This document shows positions 21,575 to 31,634 of a stretch of 64,000 bases of DNA, piece after piece (the stretch's first letter is position 1; every line of letters starts with the position of its first letter). The notes under the pieces are model-generated. The model saw only the letters and a program-made list of their open reading frames with translations. It had not been told where the DNA came from and did no database searches. Origin of the DNA: Oceanobacillus sp. FSL K6-2867. Lineage in GTDB: Bacteria > Bacillota > Bacilli > Bacillales > Amphibacillaceae. The translations under genes were made by a program, and so were the position numbers. The stretch is from contig NZ_CP150144.1 of NCBI RefSeq assembly GCF_037963145.1, forward strand, positions 310,001 through 374,000, in the 5' to 3' direction.

Positions 21575-22624
21575 TTAATCCTTATTTCTCCTATGCTCAT
21601 TAATTCTAACGAGTCGCTCTAATTTATCAAGCTCGTAAAATAATTCAATAATACTATTTGCAATCGGAAAAACATATGTCCATTTTTCGAAGTCGGATCC
21701 TTGGAGAGCATCAATGATATTATTAATCGTAACCTGCATTGCTACTTTCGTTTCTTTCTGCAGATCTTTATCCAAAATAATTTTATCTTCATACATTAAT
21801 AAAACATTTTCGCTATAAGTGTTAATTTCAATAACCAGTTTTTTAATCAAATGAAATTTCCCACTTGAGATATTTTCGATGTTTTTAAAATTATTCTCTA
21901 AGTGCTGGATCAATGTATGCTTTTTCCGTAAAACTTTAATCATATGCTTATACAAGATAATTGTCCTTAAAAAGTCTGGACGCTGCCTTATAAATAAGCT
22001 ATTTCTTTCATCTGAAATAATTTCATAATAATCCCTTGTACGCTGAATCATCTTTTCCAATTCTTTATCTTCATCCTTCATTTGCGGAACGCTCATAGTT
22101 TGATTCGGGATAACACGAAGAAGGAAATTCGTTTTCTCACTTGCATTTTTTATCATTGAAAATAAGATTTTCTGGTGGTCCGGCGGATATACAAGCACAT
22201 TAACGATAAATGCGGATAATACACCAATTGCAACAAGTGATAAACGTTCAGCAATATAAATGAAATTAATCCCATTATCACTGACCAGCAAAATCGTTAC
22301 AATGCTAAGCACTGTTAAACTAACCGTTTTATTCAAACCAAGCCGTATGTTAATCGCAATCGAAATGATGACTACTGCTGCAACAGATATCGGATGATTA
22401 CCAAGCAGCAACAATCCAGCTAAAGCAAACGTCACTCCAACGCTGTTTGAAATAACTACTTCTTTAATATATTTAAACGAACGCATAATGGACGGCTGCA
22501 TCGCCAATACTGCTGCAATTGCAGCTACAAGTTCCAATTCTAATCCAGTCAAACCGGTAATCAATAATGTCAAAGCCACCGCAAGACCGGTTTTTACCAT
22601 ACGGGGCCCAATATTAAATTCCAT
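21575..22624 (-). CDS. Aromatic acid exporter (ArAE/FUSC) family membrane protein
   Basis: About 349 residues. The N-terminal half has the six-helix ArAE block (VKTGLAVALTLLITGLTGLE, the LAMQPSIMRSF motif, VGVTFALAGLLLL and VYPPDHQ at the membrane exit). The C-terminal half is a cytosolic helical domain of about 190 residues rich in Lys, Glu and Ile. Relatives in Bacillus have unknown substrates; export of aromatic acids is known for distant family members only. The ATG at 22624 has AGAGAGGTG about 7 bp upstream, better supported than a frame start 51 bp earlier. Confidence 0.8.
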   Translation of the reverse strand: MEFNIGPRMVKTGLAVALTLLITGLTGLELELVAAIAAVLAMQPSIMRSFKYIKEVVISNSVGVTFALAGLLLLGNHPISVAAVVIISIAINIRLGLNKTVSLTVLSIVTILLVSDNGINFIYIAERLSLVAIGVLSAFIVNVLVYPPDHQKILFSMIKNASEKTNFLLRVIPNQTMSVPQMKDEDKELEKMIQRTRDYYEIISDERNSLFIRQRPDFLRTIILYKHMIKVLRKKHTLIQHLENNFKNIENISSGKFHLIKKLVIEINTYSENVLLMYEDKIILDKDLQKETKVAMQVTINNIIDALQGSDFEKWTYVFPIANSIIELFYELDKLERLVRINEHRRNKD

Positions 22625-22778
22625 TCTTTGCACCTCTCTAAGCAGTAGTATACCCTTTATATTCGCAACTGTCACTAATGCTTTTCGGTAAAATTACTAT
22701 ACTTTATTGGCAACGTTTTACTTGTACTTATGCAGATGAAATTGCTTTTATACTTAATATGTGCATGTGCAAAGAAAA

Positions 22779-22807
22779 AGCCTGTGTCACAATCTGTAAC
22801 ACAGGCT
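22779..22807 (-). terminator. Terminator of the yocS-type gene
   Basis: 9-bp arms (AGCCTGTGT / ACACAGGCT), followed on the minus strand by TTTTTC. It lies 20 bp after the stop of the minus-strand gene. Confidence 0.88.
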
Positions 22808-22827
22808 CTGTTTTTGACTAGCGTTAT

Positions 22828-23792
22828 TCAGCCAGCTTCCTTTGTTTCTTTCGTATTATTCGTTTGTTCGATACTTCGCTTTCCCCACCACGTTGCTAGA
22901 ATTGGACCTGAAATATTATGCCAAACACTGAAAATGGCACTTGGAACAGCTGCAATTGGCGCAAAATGCGCTAAGGCCAATGCAGCACCGAGGCCGGAAT
23001 TTTGCATACCGACTTCAATTGAGGTTGCTTTTTGATCTGCAAAATTTAACCTAAACAACTTAGCAATGAAGTAGCCTATAAGAAGACCTAAACAATTATG
23101 CAGGACAACAATAGCAAAAATTAACAGTCCTGTAGTAGCGATTGACTCTTTGTTTACCGCAACAACCGCAGCTGCAACCGCAACAATACCAATAACTGAA
23201 ACTAATGGCAGAGCTGTCACACTTTTATCTACTTGCCTACTGAATAATATACGCACAACTACACCAAGTACAATCGGTAATAATACGACCTTCACAATGG
23301 ACATAAACATATCGCCAAACGATACCGGAAGCCACTGACTTGCAAGTAATAATGTAAGTGCCGGTGTCATAATCGGCGCAAGTAATGTGGATACAGATGT
23401 TATCGTTACCGATAATGCGGTATTGCCTTTAGCCATGAAGGTCATTAAATTGGATGCAGTCCCCCCCGGACAACAGCCAACCAGAATTACACCAACTGCT
23501 ACCTCTGGGGGCAGCTGAAAGAGATGCGATAAACCAAATGCTAATAATGGCATGATCGTGTATTGTGCTGCTACACCAATAAGTACACTTTTAGGCTGTT
23601 TAATAATACCTTTGAAATCATTTATGGATAATGTTAAACCCATACCGAACATGATAATTCCAAGGAGGAATGAGATATAGGGGCAATCCAAGCAAAGCCG
23701 GAAGGGTATAGGTAACTAAATATTGCGAAAAAAATAACCCAAAGCGCGAATGTACTTGTTGCAAAATTACTGATTTTTCCTAATGTCTTCAT
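22828..23792 (-). pseudogene. yocS: Bile acid:sodium symporter (YocS type), frameshifted
   Basis: The intact product would be a ~320-residue BASS-family sodium-coupled transporter. The first part reads MKTLGKISNFATSTFALWV to WIAP from an ATG at 23792 (AGGA about 9 bp upstream). The rest, from [19 protein letters not shown] onward, lies in another frame and shows the family motifs [13 protein letters not shown] and [14 protein letters not shown]. The break is at 23680-23683, in a run of four G (CCCC on the coding strand); one more base would restore the whole frame. It is either a recent inactivating slip or a sequencing error. The remaining 287-residue frame starts at a poor TTG and would lack the first helix. 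Confidence 0.85.
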
Positions 23793-23981
23793 CTTTTCTG
23801 ATCCTCGTATGTATCCCCTAATTATGCAATGTACGTATATTTTCTTACAAAAACAAAACAATACGTTAATTGGAAACTTTATCACAATTTAATACGGAAA
23901 GGTAGCTATTTTTCTGTCTATTAAATAAAGCGTATTCAGCTTTAATTTAAAAAATAGACGTTTTAAAAATGCCTGAAAGTA

Positions 23982-24018
23982 GAAAAGACCCGCTAGAAGA
24001 AATATTCTCCTGCAGGTC
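23982..24018 (-). terminator. Weak terminator after gabD
   Basis: GACCTGC/GCGGGTC arms with one mismatch, then TTTTCT on the minus strand, 14 bp after the stop. Confidence 0.6.
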
Positions 24019-24031
24019 CAATCATTGAAAT

Positions 24032-25423
24032 TTAAATACCAATCGAGAAATACTTTACTTCTAAATATTCTTCTATGCCGTGATGACCACCTTCACGGCC
24101 AAGTCCACTTTCTTTAAATCCGCCAAACGGAGCTTGCACAGTAGAAGGCATGCCATCGTTAATTCCAACTATTCCATATTCGAGCTTTTCTCCTATACGA
24201 ACTGCTTTCGATATACTTTCCGTGAACAGGTAGGCGGCAAGACCGTATGGTGTGTTGTTGGCCAGCTCAATTACTTCTCTTTCCGTCGTAAACGTGGAAA
24301 TCGGGGCTAACGGACCGAATGTTTCCTCATTCATGCACAGCATCTCTTCGGTTACCCCTTTAAGTACAGTTGGTTCAACAAAGTATCCATCCGATTCTTG
24401 ATAGGATTCTCCACCATGAATAAGTTCAGCACCTTGATCAAGCGCATCTTTTAAGTGTTCATTAACTTTTTCATATGCATTTTTATCAATTAACGGGCCA
24501 ATATCTACGCCTTTTTCCAGCCCATTACCAACCTTTAATTCACTTACTTTTTGTTTAAATTTATCCGTAAATGTATCCACAACATCCTTATGCACATAAA
24601 TCCGATTGCTGCATACACAGGTTTGGCCTGCATTTCGGAATTTCGACCGTACTGCCCCTTCCGTTGCTTTATCGAGATCTGCATCATCCATCACAATCAG
24701 CGGTGCATGGCCTCCTAATTCAAGGGATATCTTCTTGACGGTGTCAGCTGATTTACGCATCAGAACCTTTCCAACCTCGGTAGATCCAGTAAACGAAACC
24801 TTGCGTACACGCGAGTCCTCCATCCAAGCATCACTGATTTCCCCCGAATCCCCAGGAAGAATTTCCAGAACGCCCTCTGGTATGCCAGCTTTTGACGCTA
24901 GCTCCCCAAGTTTTATTGCTGTTAATGGGGTCGCACTTGCAGGCTTCACAACAGCTGTACAGCCTGCAGCTAAAGCGGGTGCTACTTTTCTGGTAATCAT
25001 TGCGGCGGGGAAATTCCATGGCGTAATAGCAGCTATTACTCCTACAGGCTGCTTATGTACCATAATCCGTTTATTACGTGCTGAAGCTGGAATTGTCTCT
25101 CCATAAACACGCTTTCCTTCTTCTGCATACCAGGAAATAAAATTATTGGCATACGTAACTTCACCTTTTGCTTCTTCAAGCGGTTTACCTTGCTCCAGTG
25201 TCATGGTTTTCGCAATATCATCCAGTTCTTCCTGAATCAGATGATGCCATTTCATTAATAGCTCACTGCGCTCATCCGCCGTTTTCTCTGACCATTCTTG
25301 GAATGCTTGATAAGCACGGTCTACTGCAGCAATTGCTTCATCCTTTCTAGCACGTGGTATGGATTCAATCTTTTCGCCGTTCGCAGGATTAATAACATCT
25401 ATCATTGCCTTTGTTTCTGACAT
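24032..25423 (-). CDS. gabD: NAD(P)+-dependent succinate-semialdehyde dehydrogenase (GabD type)
   Basis: 463-residue aldehyde dehydrogenase that most resembles succinate-semialdehyde dehydrogenase: PWNFPAAMITRK, KPASATPLTA, FTGSTEVGK, ELGGHAPLIV with the catalytic Glu, and GQTCVCSNR with the nucleophile Cys. It ends FGGFKESGLGREGG. It would oxidise succinate semialdehyde to succinate, or a similar semialdehyde. No gabT lies near. Its place downstream of putP suggests it is read with proline catabolism, or that its substrate is a related semialdehyde. AGGAGG lies 9 bp before the ATG. Confidence 0.85.
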   Translation of the reverse strand: MSETKAMIDVINPANGEKIESIPRARKDEAIAAVDRAYQAFQEWSEKTADERSELLMKWHHLIQEELDDIAKTMTLEQGKPLEEAKGEVTYANNFISWYAEEGKRVYGETIPASARNKRIMVHKQPVGVIAAITPWNFPAAMITRKVAPALAAGCTAVVKPASATPLTAIKLGELASKAGIPEGVLEILPGDSGEISDAWMEDSRVRKVSFTGSTEVGKVLMRKSADTVKKISLELGGHAPLIVMDDADLDKATEGAVRSKFRNAGQTCVCSNRIYVHKDVVDTFTDKFKQKVSELKVGNGLEKGVDIGPLIDKNAYEKVNEHLKDALDQGAELIHGGESYQESDGYFVEPTVLKGVTEEMLCMNEETFGPLAPISTFTTEREVIELANNTPYGLAAYLFTESISKAVRIGEKLEYGIVGINDGMPSTVQAPFGGFKESGLGREGGHHGIEEYLEVKYFSIGI

Positions 25424-25541
25424 CTTGCATTCCTCCTACATTTTAATTGTCTTCTATTCCATACTATTACCTTCTTTTAAATCTATGAAACATTTAAATA
25501 GAAATCACATATATGTGTTTTTTATTAGCTGAAAATGAATG

Positions 25542-25572
25542 AAACGATCCTTGCTAGCTAGCAAGACTCGTT
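25542..25572 (-). terminator. Hairpin after putP
   Basis: A 16-bp perfect palindrome (CTTGCTAG CTAGCAAG) is flanked by AACGA/TCGTT, extending the stem. On the minus strand it is followed by TTCATT only, so it may be a leaky terminator or a processing site between putP and gabD. Confidence 0.6.
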
Positions 25573-25583
25573 CTTTAGTATTC

Positions 25584-27065
25584 CTATCTTTCCCTTTTAA
25601 TAATTTCAAGTGTTTCATCAAATTCACGTTCAACCGCCTCATTCCGCTTATAGGTTAGCAGACTGATAACTACAGCAACTATTAAACATAATAAGAAGCC
25701 TGGGACAATTTCATATAGGTATTTGGAAAGTTTAGAAGTCCCCCACACAAATACGGTAACCGCACCAACAATCATCCCCCACATCGCACCGATCCCTGTA
25801 ATTTTTCTCCAATACAGCGACAGAAGAATTATTGGCCCAAAGGAAGCACCAAATCCTGCCCAGGCGAAGGATACAAGACCAAGAATCGTATCATTTTGCT
25901 GCCAAGCAAAGATCATTGCAATACCAGAAACAAGTAATACAGCTAATCGTCCAAGATTAACGAGCTGCTTATCACTAGCATCTATTTTAAATACAGCCTT
26001 ATAAATATCTTCAACCAATGCTGAGGATGTTACGATTAATTGCGAGGATACCGTACTCATAATCGCGGCCAATACGGCTGCAAGCATGATTCCCGCAATA
26101 AACGGATGGAAAATAATTTGACCTAATTGGATAAAAACTGCTTCATGGTTTGTTAATGTAATATCAGGATTTTGCTGAAAATATGCAACACCCACTAGAG
26201 CGGTAGCTGCTGCACCAACTAAAGAAAGAAACATCCATCCAATACCAATTCGTCTTGCTTTTTTCGTTTCCTTTACCGATTGAATTGCCATAAATCTTAC
26301 GATAATATGCGGCTGTCCGAAATAACCTAATCCCCATGCAAGGGAAGATATAATTCCAGTAGCTGTTGCCGTAGCAAAGAAACTAAGCAATGTTGGGTTA
26401 AATTCTTGAATCGTACTTATCGTATCACCAATCCCACCTGTTAGCATAACACCAAAAATCGGAACAAGAATAAGTGCCAGAAACATCATCGTTCCTTGTA
26501 CCACATCCGTAAAGCTCACCGCAAGGAAACCACCAATAAATGTATAGACAATTGTTACACCAGCAACAACTAGTAAGCCTGTATGATAGTCATAACCAAA
26601 GGAGCTTTCAAAGAAGACCCCACCTGCTACCATTCCAGATGAAACGTAAAATGTAAAGTAAACTAAAATAATAATACCAGATACGATTCGCAATACTTTT
26701 GAGTTGTCTTTCAATCGATTATCAAAAAAGCTCGGGATGGTAATCGAATTGTTGGATACTTGTGTGTAGACACGAAGACGTGGTGCTACGAAAATCCAGT
26801 TTAACCAAGCACCGAGCAGTAATCCAATTGCTATCCAACCTTCTACAAGCCCTGAAAGGTAAATAGCACCCGGCAGTCCCATCAATAGCCATTGTGACAT
26901 GTCTGAAGCGCCAGCACTCAGAGCTGATACCGCCGCATTCAGATTCCTTCCCCCAAGCATGTAGTCATCTAGATTTGTTGTTCTCTTGTATGCATATACT
27001 CCAATTGCTATCATTGCAACTAAATAAAGAATAATCGCAAGCAACTGATACGTATAATCCGTCAT
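25584..27065 (-). CDS. putP: Sodium/proline symporter PutP
   Basis: 493-residue SSS-family transporter that takes up L-proline with Na+. It shows the PutP marks: YMLGGRNLNAAVSALSAGAS, DMSQWLLMGLPGA, SFTDVVQGTMMF, WGLGYFGQPHI and IMSTVSSQLIVTSSALVEDIY. About 13 helices are visible. The ATG at 27065 has GGGGG/AAGGGGGAT 6-7 bp upstream; an upstream in-frame start has no such site. It lies 220 bp downstream of putB, possibly with its own promoter, though none is clear. Whether it supplies catabolism or osmoprotection cannot be read; the put context favours catabolism. Confidence 0.92.
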   Translation of the reverse strand: MTDYTYQLLAIILYLVAMIAIGVYAYKRTTNLDDYMLGGRNLNAAVSALSAGASDMSQWLLMGLPGAIYLSGLVEGWIAIGLLLGAWLNWIFVAPRLRVYTQVSNNSITIPSFFDNRLKDNSKVLRIVSGIIILVYFTFYVSSGMVAGGVFFESSFGYDYHTGLLVVAGVTIVYTFIGGFLAVSFTDVVQGTMMFLALILVPIFGVMLTGGIGDTISTIQEFNPTLLSFFATATATGIISSLAWGLGYFGQPHIIVRFMAIQSVKETKKARRIGIGWMFLSLVGAAATALVGVAYFQQNPDITLTNHEAVFIQLGQIIFHPFIAGIMLAAVLAAIMSTVSSQLIVTSSALVEDIYKAVFKIDASDKQLVNLGRLAVLLVSGIAMIFAWQQNDTILGLVSFAWAGFGASFGPIILLSLYWRKITGIGAMWGMIVGAVTVFVWGTSKLSKYLYEIVPGFLLCLIVAVVISLLTYKRNEAVEREFDETLEIIKRER

Positions 27066-27284
27066 GTAATCCCCCTTTGAATATTTTTTCCTGTGTGTTG
27101 CATTTTCACGCAACTTCACTAGTTTTATTGCGTTTTTTAGAATTATCGCACAAAAATGCGTTTTAAACCAACTATTTTATATAATTACATATAAAGTAAT
27201 ATTCCTTCATCATTCTCACTGCACACTGCTGTACGTATGCAAGTAGTCGAATCATCCACTGCTATTCAGTAAACGCCAAAGATA

Positions 27285-28292
27285 TTATACTAGTTTTTTA
27301 CTTCGTTTTTTTCTCCATAAAACAAATAGTGAGAAGGCAGCTGCACCAGTAATAATTGGAGATTTTTTTAATTTATTTTCCTTCGTATAGAATACATCTC
27401 TCATGACGAGATTCAGATTTTGCGGTCGTTCTGCTAAACGACGCATAAAATAGCCGAACCAGTCTGTCCCAAAAGGAATATACGTACAAAACTTATAACC
27501 CTCTTTCACCAGCTCATCATGCATTTCTGTTCGAAATCCATAAAGCATTTGGAACTCAAATTTATCTTTACTTATATTATTCTCATTTACAAACGCTTTC
27601 ATTTCATTGATGATGCGATGATCATGTGTAGCAATCGACGTAAACGCACTTCCAAGCAAGCGTTGTTTTGCAAGCTTTATAAAATTTTCGTCAATATCCT
27701 CTTTTGTTTGAAAAGCTACTGCTTCACTTTCTTTGTACGCACCCTTTACCATTCGAATACGCACGTGCTCCAACTGCTTCAGGTCTTCTTCTGCTCGGTA
27801 TAAATAGGTCTGAATTACAGTGCCAACAAGAGGGTATTTCTTCCGTAATACATCTAGAATTTCAAGCGTTTTTTCATAATGTATATATTTTTCCATGTCA
27901 ATATTGATGAAAATATTATAGGCTGCAGCTTTTTCCAAAATCTCACTCATAGTCTCAATACAAAATTCTTTGTCAATATCAAGACCAAGCTGGGTCAGCT
28001 TCAAGGATACATGACAATCCAGACTTTCCTCATGAATTGTCTCGAGCATTTGAATAATTTCATCCTTAGCAACTAAAGCCTCACTTCGGTCCAAGATAAA
28101 TTCTCCCAAATTATCTAACGTGCAGGAGATTCCGCGGGTATTTAATTGCCTTACTGTCTCCACTACACCAACAATATCAATTCCTGCAACAAATTTTTCC
28201 GCTCCAAGGCGAAAACCCCATTTTTTGGCGTTTGCATTTAATACCTTATTATTTGATAAACCAATAAAAAACTCTCTTGTTAGATTGCCCAT
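27285..28292 (-). CDS. putB: Proline dehydrogenase PutB with a C-terminal membrane segment
   Basis: 335-residue FAD-dependent enzyme that oxidises L-proline to pyrroline-5-carboxylate and feeds electrons to the quinone pool. The monofunctional ProDH barrel is complete: INIDMEKYIHYE, RIRMVKGAYKE, ATHDH, FQMLYGFR, and the substrate-binding YFMRRLAERPQN. Beyond the usual end there are about 35 extra residues with a hydrophobic helix (IITGAAAFSLFVLW) and a basic tail (RKKRSKK), which looks like a tail anchor. The ATG at 28292 has AAGGAG 8 bp upstream. Second gene of the put operon. Confidence 0.93.
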   Translation of the reverse strand: MGNLTREFFIGLSNNKVLNANAKKWGFRLGAEKFVAGIDIVGVVETVRQLNTRGISCTLDNLGEFILDRSEALVAKDEIIQMLETIHEESLDCHVSLKLTQLGLDIDKEFCIETMSEILEKAAAYNIFINIDMEKYIHYEKTLEILDVLRKKYPLVGTVIQTYLYRAEEDLKQLEHVRIRMVKGAYKESEAVAFQTKEDIDENFIKLAKQRLLGSAFTSIATHDHRIINEMKAFVNENNISKDKFEFQMLYGFRTEMHDELVKEGYKFCTYIPFGTDWFGYFMRRLAERPQNLNLVMRDVFYTKENKLKKSPIITGAAAFSLFVLWRKKRSKKLV

Positions 28293-28393
28293 CACTGTAG
28301 CTCCTTTTTATAATAAATCATATTATTTCCAGCCTTGCCTTCCTTGCGTAAAAATTTGCGACAAGCTGCTTCAGCCTGCCGCACACCCGTCCA

Positions 28394-29941
28394 TTAAAAT
28401 GCTTCCGATACAATTTTAGCTTCTAAGAAGTGCTGCAGATAATCCGGCCCTCCTGCTTTAGAATCCGTACCCGACATCTTGAATCCTCCAAACGGCTGAT
28501 ATCCAACAATGGCCGCAGTGCAGCCACGATTGAAATAAAGATTTCCAACATGAAACTCATAACGTGCTCGGTTCAAATGCTCACGATTATTTGAAATAAC
28601 TGCACCAGTTAAGCCATATTCTGTGTTATTCGCAATTTCCAGCAACTCATCAAAATCAGCCGCTTTGGCAAAAGCCACAACCGGTCCGAAAATTTCCTCC
28701 TGCATGATTCTAGCTTTCGGGTCCACATCTTTGAAAATTGTTGGGTAAATAAAGAAACCTTTGGAATCATCAGTTTCTCCACCGTATGCAAGTTCACCCT
28801 CCGTCTTTCCAATTTCAATGTAATCTTTAATTTTATTAAACTGCTTTTGGTTCACAACGGCACCCATATAGACATTTTCTTCAGATGGGTTTCCAACAGT
28901 CAGCTTTTTCGTCAACTCTATCGATTTTTCAAGTACTTCATCATATACATCCTGGTGAATGACAGCTCTTGAGCAAGCAGAGCATTTCTGTCCGGAAAAT
29001 CCAAATGCAGAGTTAACAATCGCATCAGCAGCCAATTTCAAATCTGCATCTTTATCCACAACAATTGTGTCTTTTCCACCCATTTCCGCAATAACACGCT
29101 TGAGAAATTGCTGTCCCTCCTGTACTTTCGCTGCACGTTCATAAATTCGTGTTCCAGTTGCACGTGACCCAGTAAAATTAATAAAATGGGTATCTTTATG
29201 GTCTACAAGATAGTCTCCTATTTCAGCTGGGTCACCTGGCACAAAATTCAGGACTCCTTTAGGCAATCCGGCTTCCTCTAACACTTCTACTAGTTTATAA
29301 GCAATGACCGGTGTGTTTTCCGATGGTTTTAGCAACACTGTATTTCCTGCCACAATCGGCGCTGCTACCGTTCCACATACAATTGCAAAAGCAAAGTTCC
29401 ATGGCGGGATAACAACTCCAGGCCCCATAGGTTGATAAAAATATGCATTATGTTCATTTGGTCGATCAGCTAAAGGCTTTCCTTTTCCAAGCTCAATCAT
29501 TTGACGACCATAATACTCCAAGAAATCTATTCCTTCTGCAGTATCTCCATCCGCCTGATCCCACGGCTTTCCAGCATCCAGAACCAGCCATGCGGAAAAT
29601 TCATGCTTCCGTCTGCGTACAATTGCTGCTGCTCTGAATAATAAATCAGCCCGTTCCTGTACTGTCCATGTTTTCCAGGACTTAAACGCCCGCTGTGCAC
29701 TTTCCATCGCTTGTTCAACGTGGTCCTTTGTTGCCTTTGAAACTTTCCCGATAAGTTGTTCTTTGTTACCAGGGTTAATTGACACAAGCTTATCTTCTGT
29801 AAAAACTTTCTCTCCATCAATTATGAGTGGGTATTCTTTTCCTAACTCACCCTTGACCTGCTCTAATACCCCTTCAAATTCCTGACGGTTTTTATCATCT
29901 TTAAAATCTGTAAATGGCTCATGTTTAAATGGCAAAACCAT
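28394..29941 (-). CDS. putC: L-glutamate gamma-semialdehyde (pyrroline-5-carboxylate) dehydrogenase PutC/RocA
   Basis: 515-residue aldehyde dehydrogenase completing proline breakdown to glutamate. It shows the family features: [53 protein letters not shown] with the catalytic Glu, GQKCSACSR with the nucleophile Cys, and [15 protein letters not shown] at the end, typical of the RocA/PutC group. The ATG at 29941 has GGGAGG 8 bp upstream. It is the first gene downstream of the sigma-54 promoter and faces its regulator. RocA (arginine use) is nearly identical in sequence; putB next door settles the name. Confidence 0.93.
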   Translation of the reverse strand: MVLPFKHEPFTDFKDDKNRQEFEGVLEQVKGELGKEYPLIIDGEKVFTEDKLVSINPGNKEQLIGKVSKATKDHVEQAMESAQRAFKSWKTWTVQERADLLFRAAAIVRRRKHEFSAWLVLDAGKPWDQADGDTAEGIDFLEYYGRQMIELGKGKPLADRPNEHNAYFYQPMGPGVVIPPWNFAFAIVCGTVAAPIVAGNTVLLKPSENTPVIAYKLVEVLEEAGLPKGVLNFVPGDPAEIGDYLVDHKDTHFINFTGSRATGTRIYERAAKVQEGQQFLKRVIAEMGGKDTIVVDKDADLKLAADAIVNSAFGFSGQKCSACSRAVIHQDVYDEVLEKSIELTKKLTVGNPSEENVYMGAVVNQKQFNKIKDYIEIGKTEGELAYGGETDDSKGFFIYPTIFKDVDPKARIMQEEIFGPVVAFAKAADFDELLEIANNTEYGLTGAVISNNREHLNRARYEFHVGNLYFNRGCTAAIVGYQPFGGFKMSGTDSKAGGPDYLQHFLEAKIVSEAF

Positions 29942-30013
29942 TAAATAAACCTCCCTCAAAATAAATAGTAGTTAGCTAGAATTGTAATAATATTTCTTGC
30001 CTCACCTATAACT

Positions 30014-30030
30014 AGCAAAATTCATGCCAA
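30014..30030 (-). promoter_or_regulatory. Sigma-54 (SigL) promoter of the put operon
   Basis: The minus strand reads TTGGCAT-GAATT-TTGCT, matching the -24/-12 pattern TTGGCAC-N5-TTGCW with one change. GG and GC are 10 bp apart, as required. It lies about 73-89 bp upstream of putC, and the divergent neighbour is a sigma-54 activator. Confidence 0.9.
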
Positions 30031-30139
30031 TTTTTTTATTTATTACTGACCCTTCATAGCAATCGCTTACAATGAAAGGGTTTGTTTTTTTATTTTTGTT
30101 GAAACATGTATAAAAACGGCCATGCACCTTTGTACACTC

Positions 30140-30159
30140 TGTTTACACAAATGTAAACA
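30140..30159. promoter_or_regulatory. Palindromic enhancer candidate for the put regulator
   Basis: A perfect 8-bp inverted repeat, TGTTTACA and TGTAAACA, separated by CAAA. Its centre is about 135 bp upstream of the -12 element and about 55 bp upstream of the regulator start. Sigma-54 activators bind such distant palindromes as dimers. At this place it could also let the regulator control its own gene. Confidence 0.78.
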
Positions 30160-30204
30160 ATATATACAATATTCTTTACAGTAGAAATTGTATGAGGTGA
30201 TACG

Positions 30205-31575
30205 ATGTTTCATGAAAAGTTTTATCTTGATACAATCCTTTCATTAGAAGACGACGCAATAACAATTGTGGATACTAATCAGCAGGTTCTTTTTTGGAAT
30301 GCAGCCGCTGTCCAAACGTATAATATCGATCAATCTGCTATCCTCCATCAACCTATTACCAACTATTTTCACAGTGATGATCTGATTGTATTACAGGTTC
30401 TTGCATCAAGAGAACCTGTAAAAAATACGTATCATCAACCACGTGAAGATAAGCATGTTGTCATAAATGCCGCTCCTGTCTACAATGAAAATCAAGAACT
30501 TGTCGGTGCTGCTTCCATTGAAAGAGATGTCACGCAAATCGTTAAGTTAAATAACAATTTAGAAACAACTGCTGCAGAACTAAATGAGCTTAGACAGCGT
30601 GTGAACATGAATCACGAGGAAACACCATTTTCAAAATTAAAGGGAAAGAGTCTCTCTCTTCAACAGACGATCCAAATTGCTAGAAAAGCAGCGAAAACAA
30701 CTGCCACAACTCTTATACTTGGCGAAAGTGGAACAGGAAAAGAGATATGTGCTCGAGCCATTCATGAAGCAAGCAATCGAAAGAATGGACCATTTGTTCC
30801 GGTAAATTGTGGAGCTATTCCCAGTGCATTATTTGAAAGTGAGCTACTAGGATATGAAGGCGGTTCATTTACTGGGGCTGAGAAGAATGGAAAAGCAGGG
30901 AAAATTGAAATGGCTGATGGTGGTACATTGTTTCTTGATGAGGTTGGTGAACTCCCATTAGACATGCAAGTAAAGCTCCTGCGAGTACTGCAGGAGAACC
31001 GGATTTATCGAATTGGCGATTCTACCGGCAGAAAAGTTGATGTACGATTTGTTGCAGCCACAAATCAAAATTTAATACAGCTTATGGAAGATAAGGAATT
31101 TCGTTCGGATTTATTTTATCGGTTAAACGTCATTCAGCTTACAATGCCCCCTCTCCGAGAACGTATTGATGACATCCCAGGGTTAGTCCGATTATTTTTG
31201 AAACAATTCGCTATCCAGCATCAAGTGCCAACGCCAGAAATGAAACAGGATGCTATACACATTTTACTCGAATATAACTGGCCAGGAAATGTTCGCGAAC
31301 TTAGAAATTTTATCGAACGGATTGTAATTCTTTCCGAAAAACCATTTATTGTGAAGCAGGATGTATTAGATTACTTTCCAAATCCTGCATTACAACAAAA
31401 CCGGATTGTTCCGGAGACAAGTCATTTATTGCCACAAGAAAAAGCGGCGATGGAGAAGGATCGCATTGCAAAAATGCTAAAGAAGACGAATGGAAACAAA
31501 GCGCTGACCGCCAAGAAATTGGGTATCTCCCGTATGACCCTTTATAACAAAATTAAAAAATATGGTATATTATGA
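30205..31575 (+). CDS. Sigma-54-dependent transcriptional activator with PAS domain (put operon regulator)
   Basis: 456-residue enhancer-binding protein of the RocR type. An N-terminal PAS domain (about residues 8-115, with TIVDTNQQVLFWNAAA) senses an unknown signal, probably proline. The AAA+ domain follows, with Walker A GESGTGKE at 173-180, the sigma-54 contact loop GSFTGA at 220-225 (usual form GAFTGA, a tolerated variant), and Walker B TLFLDEVGELP. The C-terminal Fis-type helix-turn-helix is GNKALTAKKLGISRMTLYNK. GAGGTGATACG precedes the ATG. It is divergent from putC and next to the sigma-54 promoter, so activating put is the natural role. Confidence 0.92.
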   Translation: MFHEKFYLDTILSLEDDAITIVDTNQQVLFWNAAAVQTYNIDQSAILHQPITNYFHSDDLIVLQVLASREPVKNTYHQPREDKHVVINAAPVYNENQELVGAASIERDVTQIVKLNNNLETTAAELNELRQRVNMNHEETPFSKLKGKSLSLQQTIQIARKAAKTTATTLILGESGTGKEICARAIHEASNRKNGPFVPVNCGAIPSALFESELLGYEGGSFTGAEKNGKAGKIEMADGGTLFLDEVGELPLDMQVKLLRVLQENRIYRIGDSTGRKVDVRFVAATNQNLIQLMEDKEFRSDLFYRLNVIQLTMPPLRERIDDIPGLVRLFLKQFAIQHQVPTPEMKQDAIHILLEYNWPGNVRELRNFIERIVILSEKPFIVKQDVLDYFPNPALQQNRIVPETSHLLPQEKAAMEKDRIAKMLKKTNGNKALTAKKLGISRMTLYNKIKKYGIL

Positions 31576-31634
31576 TTATTGATTTAAAAAACAGACTTAA
31601 TTTTATCTTATGCTCTCTCTCTATGTAAATTAAA

